64,000 nucleotides of DNA from the NCBI GenBank assembly GCA_902729315.2, contig LR746264.1:10633878-10697877 (forward strand), read 5' to 3'. Shown here one piece after another: positions 10,579-22,870 of this stretch. Both the position numbers and the translations under genes were made by a program. Position 1 is the first letter of the stretch, and each line of letters starts with the position of its first letter. The notes beneath the pieces are model-generated. The model was not told the origin of the DNA, did no database searches, and saw only the letters and a program-made list of their open reading frames with translations. This DNA comes from Spirodela intermedia. Lineage: Eukaryota; Streptophyta; Magnoliopsida; Alismatales; Araceae.

Positions 10579-13500
10579 TGGTATCAAAGCTCTTGGGTTT
10601 CTCCACCCCCATCACTCTACCACCACCACTCTACCTCTTCTCTAGACATCTCCTCTCCTCCCAGGCACAATCTCCTACAATGCTGCCTTACGCGCCTACC
10701 TAATACTCAATCTACATAGCCTTGCATGCCTATCGTGTGCACCTATGTGCCCATCTAGCACTTTCCTAGTGCCATCTTGCATGCCCACCCGACGTGCCGC
10801 AGCATCTATGTGCCTGATGGTGTCATCTCCCATCAGTGCCCCATGCACTAACTGCAAGTGCCCCACCTATCGTCTCTCGATGCCCCACATGACTCCAGGG
10901 ACATCCCCTCCCAACATCATCTCATCTTCCAGTAATCCTGATCTATAGATCCAATGGGTGAATCCTCAATGTCTTAGGCACTTTCTCCACTAAATCTTTA
11001 ATCAATTTTCGATGTTCCTCCACTAAATCAGGTCGGCTACTCCACAACATTCCATCACGGCGCAACTCACTTGATCAGCATATGTCTTCAATGGACATAA
11101 TTATATATTGTTGGCCTCTAGATTTGAGCACTTGTTGACTTTGTACAGCCTTATCAACCACTTGTTGACTGATCTACCTAGTTTTATTGATCCATCCTTT
11201 ACTTCATAGTCTCAACTGAATTCAGTTATCCTTACTTGAATGCTTCAGAGTATTGAGTCAAGTATTGTCGAGCCTCACTTAAATTTGTCTTATGCAACAA
11301 CTCTAGATGACATTAGGGAACATATACACCAATCAAACAAATATCAGTTGCACAGTCAATATCTTTGAGTTGTTTCTTACTTGCAAGTAAGGTGACTCCT
11401 CACTTCATGCTCATTTCATTTATTTCTAAGCCCTAATACAATAGCTTACCATCTATCAACCTTTGACCACTGACCTTTAGACATTCGAGTGCTATAGTCA
11501 AGAATTTTTTATTAGAGTCTATTTGAGTGGACCACCTATTGATTACCTCTAAGATTCGTGAGACAATTCTCTTCAAAGGCTGAATACCTAATATCTCTCA
11601 CTTTTTTTTTGTTGCACTTCATATGAGTACAAGTACTTCTCTTACTATAATCAGTGGCACATTTACTCATTTGACGATGACAATCTCTACTCCTTGAGTG
11701 CCACATGACCCTTCCGCTTTGAGACCAACAATGGACATCTACCATGTTGAAAGGACTATAACTTTTTTACTTTATGCATTTACTGTGACAAGTAAAATCA
11801 CCTACTCGACCAATATTGAAAATAATTTGAGAAGCCCAACTCTGCCTAACCAACTCTCTTGCCTCCTCCTTCACCAACTTTTATGATATTATCTAGTGTC
11901 CCATCTCTGACTTTTTAAATGACATTGACCTCCACCAAGTATGAAACACTATGTCACTCTAATAGTACCATGGCTCATTCCTTAGCTAATCTAATCTTGT
12001 TTCCTAATCCTTCCACATCAAGTACACATGCTCTCCTTGCATCTTTATCTTCACCATAGATTATTAATTTAGGAGCCTCTACCCACATGATCGGTACATC
12101 CACTATTTTATCATTGTACCAGCCTACCTCTCATCATCTACTACTTACCATTACCAATGGTGAAACTTATTCAGTCAATGAGCATGGCAATACTATTACT
12201 CCCTCGAGTATTTCTCACTCAAGTTCTCTATGTTCCTGGATTTTATGTTAACCTCTTATTTATCAATGTCATTATTCGAGTCATCCTTTGTTTCATTACA
12301 TTTTTTTCTTCTCATTGTACCTTCTAAGATCTGTATGCCGAGCAGATGATTAATTTGGGTGTGAGAATGGATAAGATGTCTACTAGTTAATTTTGATGAA
12401 CCTTCTTCTGGCCTTCATGTTCTTTTTATTTTCTCTACAACCACTTTATCTCTTTTCTGACATCATCGTTTAAGACATCTTTATTTTGAAAAAAAATTAA
12501 AAAATATTATCTTGACTTTCTCTTCATTAGTTTGTGTGAATCCTGTCAATTAGGTAAACATCATTGTGATTCATAATTGAGTCGAGATGAGATTTCATCC
12601 ACAATACCCTTTGACCTCATTCATTGTGATGTTTGGGGCCCTCTTGTACTCCTATCTCATAATATCACTACATTGTCTTTATTGATGACTACACTTGGGT
12701 GAGTTAAGTCTATCTTTTTTAGGATCGTACCCAAGTTCACATCTCAGTTATTCATTTCATTATCGAGGTCATTACTTAGTATTCTACTATACTCAAGATT
12801 CTTCACATCAATAATATTTTGAAGTTGATTCAAGACTTACTTTACACATTTTGTGATTATCATGGTATTCTTCATCATATCACATATTTACACACATTTT
12901 AATAAAATAATATTACTGAACGAAAACATTACCAATTATTTGACGTTACTCACACACTACTCGTTGAGATGAATGTTCCTCATTATCTATGGTCTAATGC
13001 TCTCTTGACAATCATATATCTCTAAAATTGACTTCCTTTCGCTCCACTTGTTGGAATCATTCCATTTCATGGCATCTTTTTTCTTTACTCTCTCGTGTCT
13101 TTGGATGCAATACTTTCATTCAAAACCACTCTCCTTCTCTTTCTAAATTAATTCATCATGCTTTCAAATAGGTATTTGTTAATTACTCGCAGACATAAAA
13201 AGTTATCAAGTTTATTTTCCTAATACTCATCACTATGTGACATCAGCTAATATTACTTCTTATGAGGAGTCTTTCTTCTTTTCTCCAACATCTACTCCTC
13301 GATTTATTGCATCTTCACCACTTAGTTTTCCTTATGTGGTGATCATTGTAGATCCTTCTCCTACACTTTCTATTTATTTAGTTTCTCCCTTGTCAACTCC
13401 TCTTTCAACACTTTTGACTTCTTCGCCATCTGATTTCTCTGCTCCAAGATCAGATTCTTCCTCTATTGACAAGCCTCCTCTAATCATCTCTTCTCACACT

Positions 13501-15173
13501 TAGATGAATGATCTTCATCTTTCCTAATTAAAAGATAGGAGAGCACTCTTTCTCTTTGTCATGCATGCACCAAACATCTCATTTTTCACTTTGTTTCTTA
13601 CAATCTTCTTTTTCTTTTTTTTTGTAACTTTGCTCTTTTTGTAGCCTCCAAGTCAATTCCACTATTGTATGTTGAGGCTGCACAAGTACTTAAATAGAAA
13701 TCAGCCATGGACTTAGAGGTGAATGTCTTAGTGTCTTGGGAAACTTGGACACGTATCTCATCTACGCGATGTTAACATCGTCATATGTAAGTGAGTTTTC
13801 AAATTCAAGTATAACCTAGATTGATCTATTGCACATCATAAGACTCACTTACATAGGCTTATGGTATTGACTACACTAAGACATTCTCTCCAGTAGTTTA
13901 GCTCAACTCCATTCAAGTGATACTTTCTCTAGCGATGAATCAAACATGATCTTTATATCAATTGAATGTTTTTAATTCATTTCTCTATAGCGACTTTGAA
14001 GAATAAGTGTTTATGAAGAAACCTCTAAAATATGTTACTTAAAGAGAGTCATCAAATGTGTGACTTTGTAATGCATCATTTACAAACAAGGAACGTCTAC
14101 ATATTGGTTCGTTAAGCTCAATGATCTTTTGGTACAATTTTAATTCTCACTATGTCTTACGGATCTCATAGTGATTACAAAGATTACTGAAGCCAACATT
14201 ATCATCTTAGTTGTTTATGTGGATGACATTCTTATGATAGTAAGTGATGAAGTAGACATTCAAGCTACCAAATCATACATGCAGTAAGACTCGTATATGA
14301 AATCTGATTCCACGACACTTTTTTGAGAAGTTCACCTATCAGGGTGGCAAACTTGCTCTCTCTCAATGAAAGTATACTCTTGATATGTTTCAAGATATTG
14401 AGTTACATGAATGCAAACCAAAGTCATTTTGTCACCTTTAGAGGTTACATTTGCACTTCTAAGATATGTCATCTCTACTCTTAGAGGATGTTAATCGGTA
14501 CAAATGCTTGTTGGAGAAAATGATCTACATCATCATCACTCGTTCTGACATCATATACATGGTTAGTGTTTTTAGCTAGTTCATGTAGGAACCTCTACAA
14601 GTTCACTAGGATGGAACTTTATGGATTTTGGCATACATTAAAAGAACTCATGAGAGAGGGTTTATCTATTAAAGACATGGACATATTTAGATTGAAACCT
14701 ACTCAAATACTAGATATGTTGGTGACAAAAGAGATCGCAAGTCCAACACTAGTTATTACACATATATGGGTGATAATCTTATCATATGGTGCTCTAATAA
14801 GTAAAAGGTGATATCTTACTCTAGTGTTGAGTTCAAATATCACCATGCCCAAGACGACGCAATAGATGATGTGGCTAAGTACACCCCTCGAAAAACTTAA
14901 CATTTCATCTCTTACGTCAATGCTTATGTATTGTGATAATCAAGTTGTCATCTTTATTGTTGAAAACCCTAGATTTCATAAGTGGACAAAGCACATCAAC
15001 ATTGACTATCATTACATCCATAATAAGATAATGTTAAGTGTTATCTCTATTCTACATGTTATCTCAGTTCATCAACTCGCATGTCTTCACTGAGAATCTT
15101 GTGAGGATCTCCTACAACGCGACGTGTATCAAGTTATACATGTTTGACTTCTTTACTCTTGCTTGAGGAAGAG

Positions 15174-15355
15174 TGTTAGAATAAGCCCATTGGGTCCACT
15201 AGGCTCAATTTGAACTTATTCTCTCTATATCTCTATTCTTCTTTCACGATCTATATTTCTCATTTTCTCTCTCATTCTTTGCTTCTTCTATATAACTTCA
15301 TGTACTCCTCTTCTTTAATCATTTATTCTAGAGTTTTCTTTTCTTCTTGTCAATA
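15174..15355 (+). repeat. 3' LTR of the copia element
   Basis: Starts TGTTAGAATAAGCCCATTGG and ends TTGTCAATA (the terminal CA is mutated to TA); 182 bp. Preceded by the polypurine tract GCTTGAGGAAGAG. ProT exon 7 sequence resumes directly after it. Confidence 0.88.
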
Positions 15356-15475
15356 AGCATGTCACTATATGAACATCATCAAGCTCAACTTCTTGATCAT
15401 CACCACTATGGTGGTGGCCATTAGATTCATCATCCTCCACTCCACAACTTACGACGTATTTGTGGATCTATGAGG
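15356..15475 (+). pseudogene. Proline-transporter exon 7 relic, 3' part
   Basis: Continues the relic interrupted at 10403: codons for a degraded W-H-W-L-N region, then [20 protein letters not shown] and a TGA. The following 3' flank (cctaaagcaaggctcgaggt) is nearly the same as after ProT2 (42012) and ProT3 (48329), confirming origin from the same unit. Confidence 0.85.
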
Positions 15476-15581
15476 CCCTACAACCTAAAGCAAGGCTCGA
15501 GGTGCTGCATGCATACAACATTGTAATAGAGATTTGAGAGAATGAATGCGACATTAGGACAAAGGCAGACAAGAAAATACA

Positions 15582-15670
15582 ACTTACCTTGGAGACAGTC
15601 ACAATTCTCCACCTCATTGCACACAACATTGAGAACAGAACCGATAAGTGTAGGTGGTGTCAGCCCATCT
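15582..15670 (-). pseudogene. Beta-tubulin exon 1 relic, 3' end (unit 1)
   Basis: On the minus strand it reads [20 protein letters not shown] followed by a splice donor GTAAGTT (exon end at 15598). This is the end of beta-tubulin exon 1 (family: [20 protein letters not shown]). The rest of this exon lies at 17910-18237, separated by a 2.2-kb block that contains a solo LTR. No later tubulin exon follows; ProT 3'-flank sequence begins just after the donor. Confidence 0.85.
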
Positions 15671-15846
15671 CGTCTATAACCCATTTGGGAGACGTGTGAG
15701 GAGTCTCCTCATATATAACTTATTTGGGGGACGTGTAGGGAGAGGTTGGTGATGACAGCCCATCCCTATTGACCCGTTCAAGGGTCATATAGGAATGTGT
15801 ACAAGAAACGAGGGTAGTTAAAACCATCGACTTTTAAATATGTGGG
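15671..15846. other. Short unassigned spacer
   Basis: Sits between the tubulin relic and the solo LTR. Contains a repeated phrase (acccatttgggagacgtgt / acttatttgggggacgtgt) but no recognisable coding sequence. Confidence 0.4.
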
Positions 15847-15851
15847 CCTAT

Positions 15852-17499
15852 TGATAAGTCTTCATTATCATGAGTTAATAATTAGTAAATAATATAGTTT
15901 TAGCCTTAACTCATGATAAATAGACTTATATTTGTGTTAAAGTATAAAAAATGGTTTTCAATTGATTAACGTAAATTTTTGGGTAATTATGTAATTTTAT
16001 ATGATTTTTATAAACTTATTTTTGAGATAAATGAAGACAAGAAATAAAAATATAAATATTACAAAATGGGGGGACCTGTTGGCCAGCCGGGCCTGCAAGC
16101 GAGTCGGAAGCATAGTCAAGGAGTAACCGTGAGCAGGGGCTCGAGCGACTTGTACCGATGGGGGCACATGTGTGCCACTCCCCTTCCACGTCACTGGTGG
16201 CCAGCCGGCTATGGGGCAAGGAGTGGTCGTACACGCGAGAGAAGAGACTTTACTTAGAAAGCTAACATTATTATATATTCACCCGAAAAATCGGCACACA
16301 ATCGATGTGAGACTAAACCCGCGTCACACCTTCCTCAGAAGAGGTGGGCGACCGATGTGGGTTCAAGCCCTTTTAGAGTCAAAAGTCATATATTTTTATC
16401 TAATTATCATGACTTTTCTGTAGATCGCCAATGAAGGATTAAGCAACAAGAATCATTAGATCATCGGCGAAAATCTCATCAACGTGATTCGCAGAGCATT
16501 GCTACTAAAATTGTTAAAAGATTCACGATAAAAGGATCACAAATCCATTGAGTAAATCATCTCCGATTGATTGACGAACAAGCCGTCGTCGGGAAGAGGA
16601 CGATCCACCAAGAGACGAGTCGCCACCTCCTAAGAGCGTACTAAATGTGATGAAGAGCCTCCTCTTGCTGCACGGACCTGAGGATGAAGCTCCCTAACAC
16701 GCGTCCCACCTCCATCCAGCTCCTCTCCATCAGGTGACAGCCGCCAGAGAGCCACAAAGTCGTTGTTTTTTCGCTCCGCCGAGTGACAACTGCCAGAGAT
16801 GATTCGACGACTCATTTCATTAATCTCTAGACTTCGCAAGGAGATCTAGAGATTGCCCACGTCGTCTTTGTATAAGGAGAATCTTCGAGGCCATGGACAC
16901 TACACGACGATCTTCCCGAACACTCAGGATTCCGGTGTATCACCGACGCATCACTGTCGCAATGTCGGAACTCTGTTTTCCTACTTTTGACTTACTTTAC
17001 ACTTCATTTAGTGATAGTTTTTGTGATTTTAATTTACTAAAATATACTTTGTTATATTATGATTCTTCTGACTTTTACATATCTTAATTTGATCAATTAA
17101 ATCATCTGTAATCACTTACGTAAGAATCACCAGGCGGAACTCTATTTCCGCCCAATTCATATTCGCCAGATGTTGACGTCATCCTGACGTCCGCACCCTT
17201 ATTTCCCTTTTTCGTGAATTTTAAATATATTTCCTTTTTATTTTCTAATATAAAATTTATAGAAAATCTTATTTATTGAGAAAAATTCTGAATAATTATC
17301 AGATATTATATTACATCCTTATGATCAACTTGAAAAATTACCGCTATTTTTGGAAGCTTTATTGAATTATAATTGATATATTTATTTAGAAATACTTCTA
17401 AATATCTGAAAATTCATATTTTCTAGTTTTATAAATTTTTGATTTGCGTGATTTAATATATAACGACTGAGTCACGTCACCAACGACTGAGTCACGTCA
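15852..17499 (+). mobile_element. Solo LTR, family L (1.65 kb)
   Basis: Starts TGATAAGTC, ends GAGTCACGTCA, and is flanked by a perfect 5-bp target-site duplication CCTAT (15847-15851 and 17500-17504). The last 20 bp are a local duplication of ACGACTGAGTCACGTCACCA. Related copies are 1-1232, 7003-9769 and, inverted, 28853-30471. In the inverted copy a polypurine tract adjoins the LTR start, which identifies the family as a retrotransposon LTR. Confidence 0.85.
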
Positions 17500-17504
17500 C
17501 CTAT

Positions 17505-17909
17505 CCACATAGGTCATGAATGCCCCCTTTTTTTAAGGGGTAGTTATCTTCTCCCCTTTTCTATAAAAATGATTCTTCTTTCTCTTTTTAGATGACAACA
17601 AATTAAATATTTTTTCTTCTCGAGATCTTTCTCCTCTCATTTGATTTTTTAGTCTCTCCATCAAATCTCCTTACCTTTTTTTGGGTTCTATTATTTTTTC
17701 TATTACAAGTGAAACCCTTATAAAAGAAGAGAAAAGTCTATTGTTGGCCCAATAATGTGTGGGTTATCTCAAGGGCATTGAGACATAGATTGAAGTTGTT
17801 TTGGTGAAAGGCTTGTTCTCATTTAAATTTCTCATAACTTAGTGATTTTTTAAATTTTTATTGTTATTGTGATCATGCGTTTATATATTTTTACTATAGT
17901 AAGTTCAAC
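17505..17909. other. AT-rich spacer inside the split tubulin relic
   Basis: About 400 bp of T-rich, low-complexity sequence with short CT runs. I see no gene. It ends exactly where beta-tubulin homology restarts (minus-strand reading G-H-Y-T-E-G-V-E-L), so it belongs to the inserted block. Confidence 0.4.
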
Positions 17910-18237
17910 ACCTTCTGTGTAGTGACCCTTAACCCAATTGTTCCCAACTTTGGACTGCCCAAACATGAAGTTGTCCAAGCAAAAGATTTAACCATATGTC
18001 CCTGACCCAACATTGTTCATAATTCCATGCTTTAGATCTACGATCACTGCTTTGGGAACAGACCGACCGCTAAAGCTTTCATTGTAGTATACGTTTTTTC
18101 GCTTGAGCTGAAGATCGTTGTCACTAGTGTACGCTCCCTATGGCGTTGATGCCGTGCTCGACGTAAACAATCTCGCAGAACTTCACCCTGATCTGGTTCC
18201 CGCATTGCCCGCCCTGGATGTCGAGTATCTCACGGAT
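17910..18237 (-). pseudogene. Beta-tubulin exon 1 relic, 5' end (unit 1)
   Basis: Minus-strand reading: [20 protein letters not shown], then [42 protein letters not shown] and [22 protein letters not shown]. These are the conserved first 110 or so residues of beta-tubulin, including the GGQCGNQI nucleotide-binding loop. The initiator ATG has become ATC (18235-18237) and there is an internal TAG in the YGQIF region, so it is not functional. A sequence like a tubulin 5' leader continues to about 18520 and is shared with unit 2 (36150-36380). Confidence 0.9.
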
Positions 18238-18620
18238 CTTCGCAATGACTATAGGCCCAAGAGCAGAAGATTCCAAGAGGAGGACCAGGAGAGAGACTGG
18301 CCGCCGGTTAGGACCAGAATTTGGGAGTGGAGGAGAGGGGAGAGCACGGAGCAAAAAGTAGACGGAGATCTAGGGGGATTCAAATTGTTTTGAATCTGAA
18401 AACGTGGACGGCCAGGATGAGCGCCGGACAACGGGGGAAAAAAGCGAACGACGATAAGCTCCCCTTCTCTCTGATTTCTTCTTCTCGTACGATTAGCTCA
18501 TCTCTACCCTAGCAGATCCCTACTCTCCCTGTTCGTGCGTAAAGGTCGCTGTCGAAGCTCCGCATTGGATGTGAGCTACAGGTGAGAACTCTCTCTCTCT
18601 CTCTCTAGCTTACGTTTCTG
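18238..18620. promoter_or_regulatory. Former tubulin 5' flank between divergent genes
   Basis: Related to 36138-36390 (shared phrases tttgggagtggagaagaggggag and acgacgataagctc). In the ancestral unit it lay upstream of the minus-strand tubulin and upstream of plus-strand ProT, a head-to-head arrangement. No coding sequence is seen; a short (CT)n stands at about 18589-18606. Confidence 0.45.
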
Positions 18621-18649
18621 CTCGCAAATTATCGCCGACATATAAAGTC

Positions 18650-18930
18650 TGAAATGATATTTTTTTAGATTACAGAATGAAGAACCTTGCAATTATGATA
18701 ATAACTATTTGACTTCGGTGAATGATGAAAAAATTACCATTTTATCAGATCTCGGATCGTCTAGATGTTGCCGGCGTGAAGTCGACGTCTGGCATCGTCA
18801 CCCCATTGACGATCTGCCTCCTCTCTCTCTCGCTCTCGCTTTCTTTCTCTCTCTGTCGCTCTCAAGTTTACTGTTTGAGCTCATAAATCGTCACCGACAT
18901 CGATCAGTGAAAACTATAATTTAAAAATGA
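18650..18930. repeat. Promoter repeat unit with (CT)n core (family P)
   Basis: One roughly 280-bp unit: aattatgata..., then gaatgatgaaaaaattaccat, gatctcggatcgtc, a CATCGTCACCCCATTGACG block, a CT-rich core, and tcaccgacatcgatc. Units of the same design occur at 37550-37850 and three times in tandem at 42970-43740, always in the region upstream of a ProT gene. Confidence 0.7.
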
Positions 18931-19199
18931 CAAAACAGCCGTGCTTGTCATTAAAATAAAAAATTGTTCATCCATAATGTTGAATGATAAAAAAACATTT
19001 TTATATCAAAATGTTGACGGCACGAAGAGAATACGCCATAAGGTCTCATGGAAATGAAGGGGAAAGGGAATAGAATAAAAGACGTAGCATGTCATGCGGA
19101 GCAGCTCATCCGTCGAATAAAATTCGAAATGAAAAATATGGATGAATAAGTCGACCCGTGCTTCACGTGTGAGTTGGCCATTGTCGTCAGATCAGCTTC

Positions 19200-19264
19200 C
19201 AAGGGTGAGATTTAACAAATGCCGAGATCGGGTGGCATTGGCGCTACAAGCAACATAGAAGTAT

Positions 19265-19310
<46 letters not shown>

Positions 19311-19600
19311 CTGCGACATGAGTGGGCCGCTATTAGTTGAGAACGAGGCACGTTTGATGGAGATTCCAACCAAAACTGATGAGTATTCGACGATAATTTG
19401 TGACCTGAAACCGTGAACGAGAGATAGAGAGAGAGGAGGCACCTCCTTGATTGTGTGACAAAAGATCCAATAAAATGGTATTTTTTCATCACCGAAAGTG
19501 ATGAAAAACTAACCGGGGGATCTTTCTGCGCTCGAAAGTGGGTCCCGTAGCCGCCCCGGCCGCTCGTCAGCGCTGGAAGACTGCAAGTGGGACTTTACGT
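19200..19600 (+). promoter_or_regulatory. ProT1 distal promoter block with (GA)n
   Basis: Contains a (GA)n run at about 19265-19307 followed by a block (tattctgcgacatgagtggg, then ggagattccaaccaaaact) that recurs upstream of ProT2 (38160-38260), in weaker form upstream of ProT3 (about 43990-44060), and in an orphan copy at 37080-37180. Conservation across copies marks duplicated promoter DNA. Confidence 0.55.
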
Positions 19601-19675
19601 AGTCTCTTACGAGAGGTACCGTTGATTCTCGTGATCCGACGGACGCACATCCTCATTGCGGCGCTTTGGCGCCGT

Positions 19676-19686
19676 TTATATAAAAA
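19676..19686 (+). promoter_or_regulatory. TATA box of ProT1
   Basis: TTATATAAAAA about 140 bp upstream of the ATG at 19819. The same place in ProT2 is TTTATATGAAA (38632) and in ProT3 TTTTGATAAAAG (44416), within an otherwise conserved block (gcggcgctttggcgccg / gcggcgctggggcccgg). Confidence 0.6.
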
Positions 19687-19818
19687 AACTCGATGGGGAG
19701 CTGACGGGACTGAAGCATCAGGCTAGTGGCTGGAGAACGGTTCCCAGTGAGAACCTTCGCCGCCGCCGGATTCTCTGAGCGGCTGCTGGTGGATTGAGCG
19801 AGCGGCGGCTCGGTTGCG

Positions 19819-22800
19819 ATGGGGGACGTGGGAGATGTGGAGAAGAGAGGGAACGACGGGGGCGAAGGATTGGTGGTGTCCAAGGACACCGCTCACAAGA
19901 TTAGCCAAGGTGAGAATTCAACCTTGCTCCTTCGACGTTCTGTCCTGCTATCTGTGTAAATACGAACGAGGAATCAGTGATGCATAGCGTCCAGTTCTAT
20001 CGTCGTTGACTCGAGTTTTGACTTTATTCTTCAGAGGTCAGTGAAATAATGGCATGCTTTGTTATCGATATTGCTGTTCTGGTGTTGTTTCCGTCTCACT
20101 CCTCTCTGACGCCTGTGATAATCAATCCACTGTCGCATATTTCCCTCACGAATGTCTTAATTCTACGTCAGTAGTAACCACAAAAGTATTTTAATCACTT
20201 CACGGGTTTTTTAACATTTTTTTTATGTTCATACGTTTTTACTGCATGATTGTTCTACATATGACGCAGACACAAAAATAAATAAATCGGTTTATATAAC
20301 TAGATCAGACATTTAGCCAGGGATAATCACTACATTCAACATTTGCACCAATCTCATCTGATCATTTCTTTCACTTGGTTTTGTTTTCGGATATCTTCCA
20401 TGTCCCTTGACATCTACTCCAATCTATCTAACTTTACAACTGTTCTATGAATTTTGTAGATCCCTGGTATCAAGCAGGGTTTGTACTCATCACTGGTACG
20501 AATAGCGCCTATGTGTTGGGGTATTCTGGGTCAATCATGGTTCCTTTAGGTTGGGCTGGCGGCACGGTGGGTCTAATTTTAACAGGAGCTATTTCACTGT
20601 ATGCAAACACTCTGATTGCTCGCCTTCACGAGGTCGGGGGAAAGAGGCATATCAGGTACAGAGACTTGGCTGGCCACATCTATGGTAAGTACTCTTTCCA
20701 ATCTCCAGACGTATTTCACACCATCACATGTGAAAATAATTTATTTAACTTTATTTTTATTATGACATTATTCAAAAAAGATTCTGAGCATCCATCTTTG
20801 CCCCAATTTTATTTTTTTTCTCCCGAGCCAGCATTTAATTTACATACGAATTTTACTTCTTATTGAGTACAGGCAAGAGAATGTATTTCATTACGTGGGC
20901 GCTGCAATTCCTAAATCTTTTTATGTTCAACACTGGATACCTGATCTTGGCTGGACAAGCTTTAAAGGTTTGATGTGATGTTTTTCACACGTATATGATC
21001 CAGTTTACTTTTAATCCATTGATCTTCATTTTTATGCAGTAAACACGAAAATCCTTCTTTTTAATATAGTTTTTTTGTCGATCAAAGTGCCCTTGTATTT
21101 CATTTATTTGCATAGTGTTTGTCCACATCCATTTTGTCTGACTTTCCCTGATTGGCCGATCCATGTGTTTTGATGAAAGACTACTTGTTACACGGCTATA
21201 CACGTTATCCCTTTGAGTGAGTAAATACACCACATTTTTCCACCACTGACGTTTCAGTGGATCGGCCAATCCTAGGGTTTCTTCTTATTAATATTTTAGA
21301 AGGTCACTATCCTAGGGTCTGTTTATATAGCCTCTTGACCAAAAAATATTCACTCAAACGTCCTTCCATATTTTATTAGTTGCCGACCCTCTATGTTAGC
21401 TCTCTTCGTGCATTTTTCTCATTTTATTATAGAACATTGCATTTCTGGTCGCTGCATATAAGCTCTCTCCGTCTCTTCCTCTTAACCTGAAAACAATGAT
21501 TCCCCCTATCTTAGGGAACGGAAAATCCTTCAGCCATCACTTTTACGTTTGACCTGGGCTAATCAATGCCCTCTATGGAGAATCAAATGCTTTTCTTCAG
21601 AGGATATTTTTCCGCAATCAGCTTTATTACCTTGTTTATTATCTCTATCTTAAAACTTCTGGAAATTTTCTTCGCGGCGCAGGCAGTATATGTTCTCTAC
21701 CGCGACGATGGAGCCTTGAAGCTTCCGTACTGCATTGCGATTGCTGGTGTCGTCAGCGCTCTATTCGCTTTCGGGATTCCTCATTTGTCAGCTCTTAGAA
21801 TCTGGCTGGGCTTTTCCACGTTCTTCACTCTCATCTACGTAATCGCGGCACTCGTGCTATCAATTAAAGACGGTAACCACCATGCCCGCTCCCATGTTTT
21901 TTGTTGGTCTGGTTATGATCACTCCTCAATTCCACCCCCCCACCCCGTGAAAAGCCCTAGCTTCTGTTTCTGCTGCAGGAACCAACGCCTCGGCCCGGGA
22001 CTACAGCATCCCGGGATCAAAGATGAACAGGATCTTCGGCATCATCGGTTCCATGGGCACCCTCGTCTCCCTCGGCAACACAGGCATTCTGCCGGAGATA
22101 CAGGTTCCGAACGAAGCTCCCCCATCTATGATCTACATATAGTGCACTCACCGCGTTTTCACCAATCATCTGGTTCTTTCACACGCAGGCCACCCTGAGG
22201 CCTCCTGCTATCAGGAACATGGAGAAGGCGTTGCGGCTTCAGTTCACTGCCGGCATGTTGCCTCTGTACGCCGTCGCCTTCACGGGCTACTGGGCATACG
22301 GGTCTTCGACAACGATCTATCTCCTCAACAGCGTCAACGGCCCGGTCTGGGTCCTGACGCTGGCTAACATCGCCGCATTTCTTCAGACAATCGTCTCCCT
22401 CCACGTACCTCTCCTCTCCTCTTCAATATCGGCCTCGGTTTTTCGAAATTTAATCTGTAGCTCAGCATCTTGCTCTGAACTGTACGCAGATCTTCGCCAG
22501 CCCAATGTACGAGTACATCGACACGAGGTACGGGATGGACAAAGGCAACGCCTTTTCTTTCCACAGTCTCTTGTTCAGAGTGGGCGTGAGAGGAGGCTAC
22601 CTGGCCATAAACACGCTGGTGGCCGCCCTGCTGCCGTTCCTGGGGGATTTCATGAGCCTCATCGGCGCCTTCTGCAGCTTCCCCGTCACCTTCGTCCTGG
22701 CCAACCACATGTATCTGACGGCGAAGAAAAGCAAGATCTCAGTGCCGCAACGTGCATGGCACTGGTTGAACGTCGTCGGCTTCAGCTGCCTTGCTGTCGC

Positions 22801-22870
22801 TTCCGCAGTGGCGGCCCTCAGATTCATCGTCCTCCACTCCAAAACTTACAACGTATTTGCAGATCTGTGA
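19819..22870 (+). CDS. ProT: Proline transporter ProT1 (amino acid/auxin permease family)
   Basis: Predicted 440-residue plasma-membrane symporter of the AAAP/ATF family that imports proline and glycine betaine with protons. Exons: 19819-19909, 20460-20684, 20873-20967, 21683-21872, 21979-22103, 22189-22404, 22490-22870; all introns GT-AG and phases agree. Landmarks: [18 protein letters not shown] (exon 2), [33 protein letters not shown] (exon 3), [16 protein letters not shown] (exon 4), [16 protein letters not shown] (exon 6) and ANHMYL (exon 7), with about ten hydrophobic segments. The upstream frame has a TGA shortly before this ATG, which fixes the start; the length equals known ProTs. 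It differs from its sisters at usually conserved spots, e.g. [14 protein letters not shown] against [14 protein letters not shown]. Intron 3 holds a 14-bp inverted repeat. Substrate is inferred from family. Confidence 0.9.

Larger units (their letters stand above)
10404..15355 (+). mobile_element. Ty1/copia retrotransposon, degenerate, inserted in the ProT exon 7 relic
   Basis: Complete boundaries are visible: 5' LTR 10404-10578, tRNA-iMet primer site 10579-10590 (TGGTATCAAAGC), polypurine tract 15161-15173 and 3' LTR 15174-15355. Flanks are GACAT (10399-10403) and AGCAT (15356-15360), both one or two changes from GGCAT in intact ProT exon 7, which fits a decayed 5-bp target-site duplication. 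The internal order is copia-like: integrase (FDLIHCDVWGPL near 12610-12650), reverse transcriptase (VYVDDILMI near 14214-14240), then RNase H (about 14750-15070, DNQVVI...KHINIDYHYIH). Many stops and frameshifts; not autonomous. Confidence 0.9.

Noticed and set aside
17461-17499. Two near-identical 20-bp repeats that could suggest a CRISPR-like or regulatory array
   Set aside because: Only two adjacent copies at the end of a solo LTR in a plant genome; simple terminal duplication explains them.
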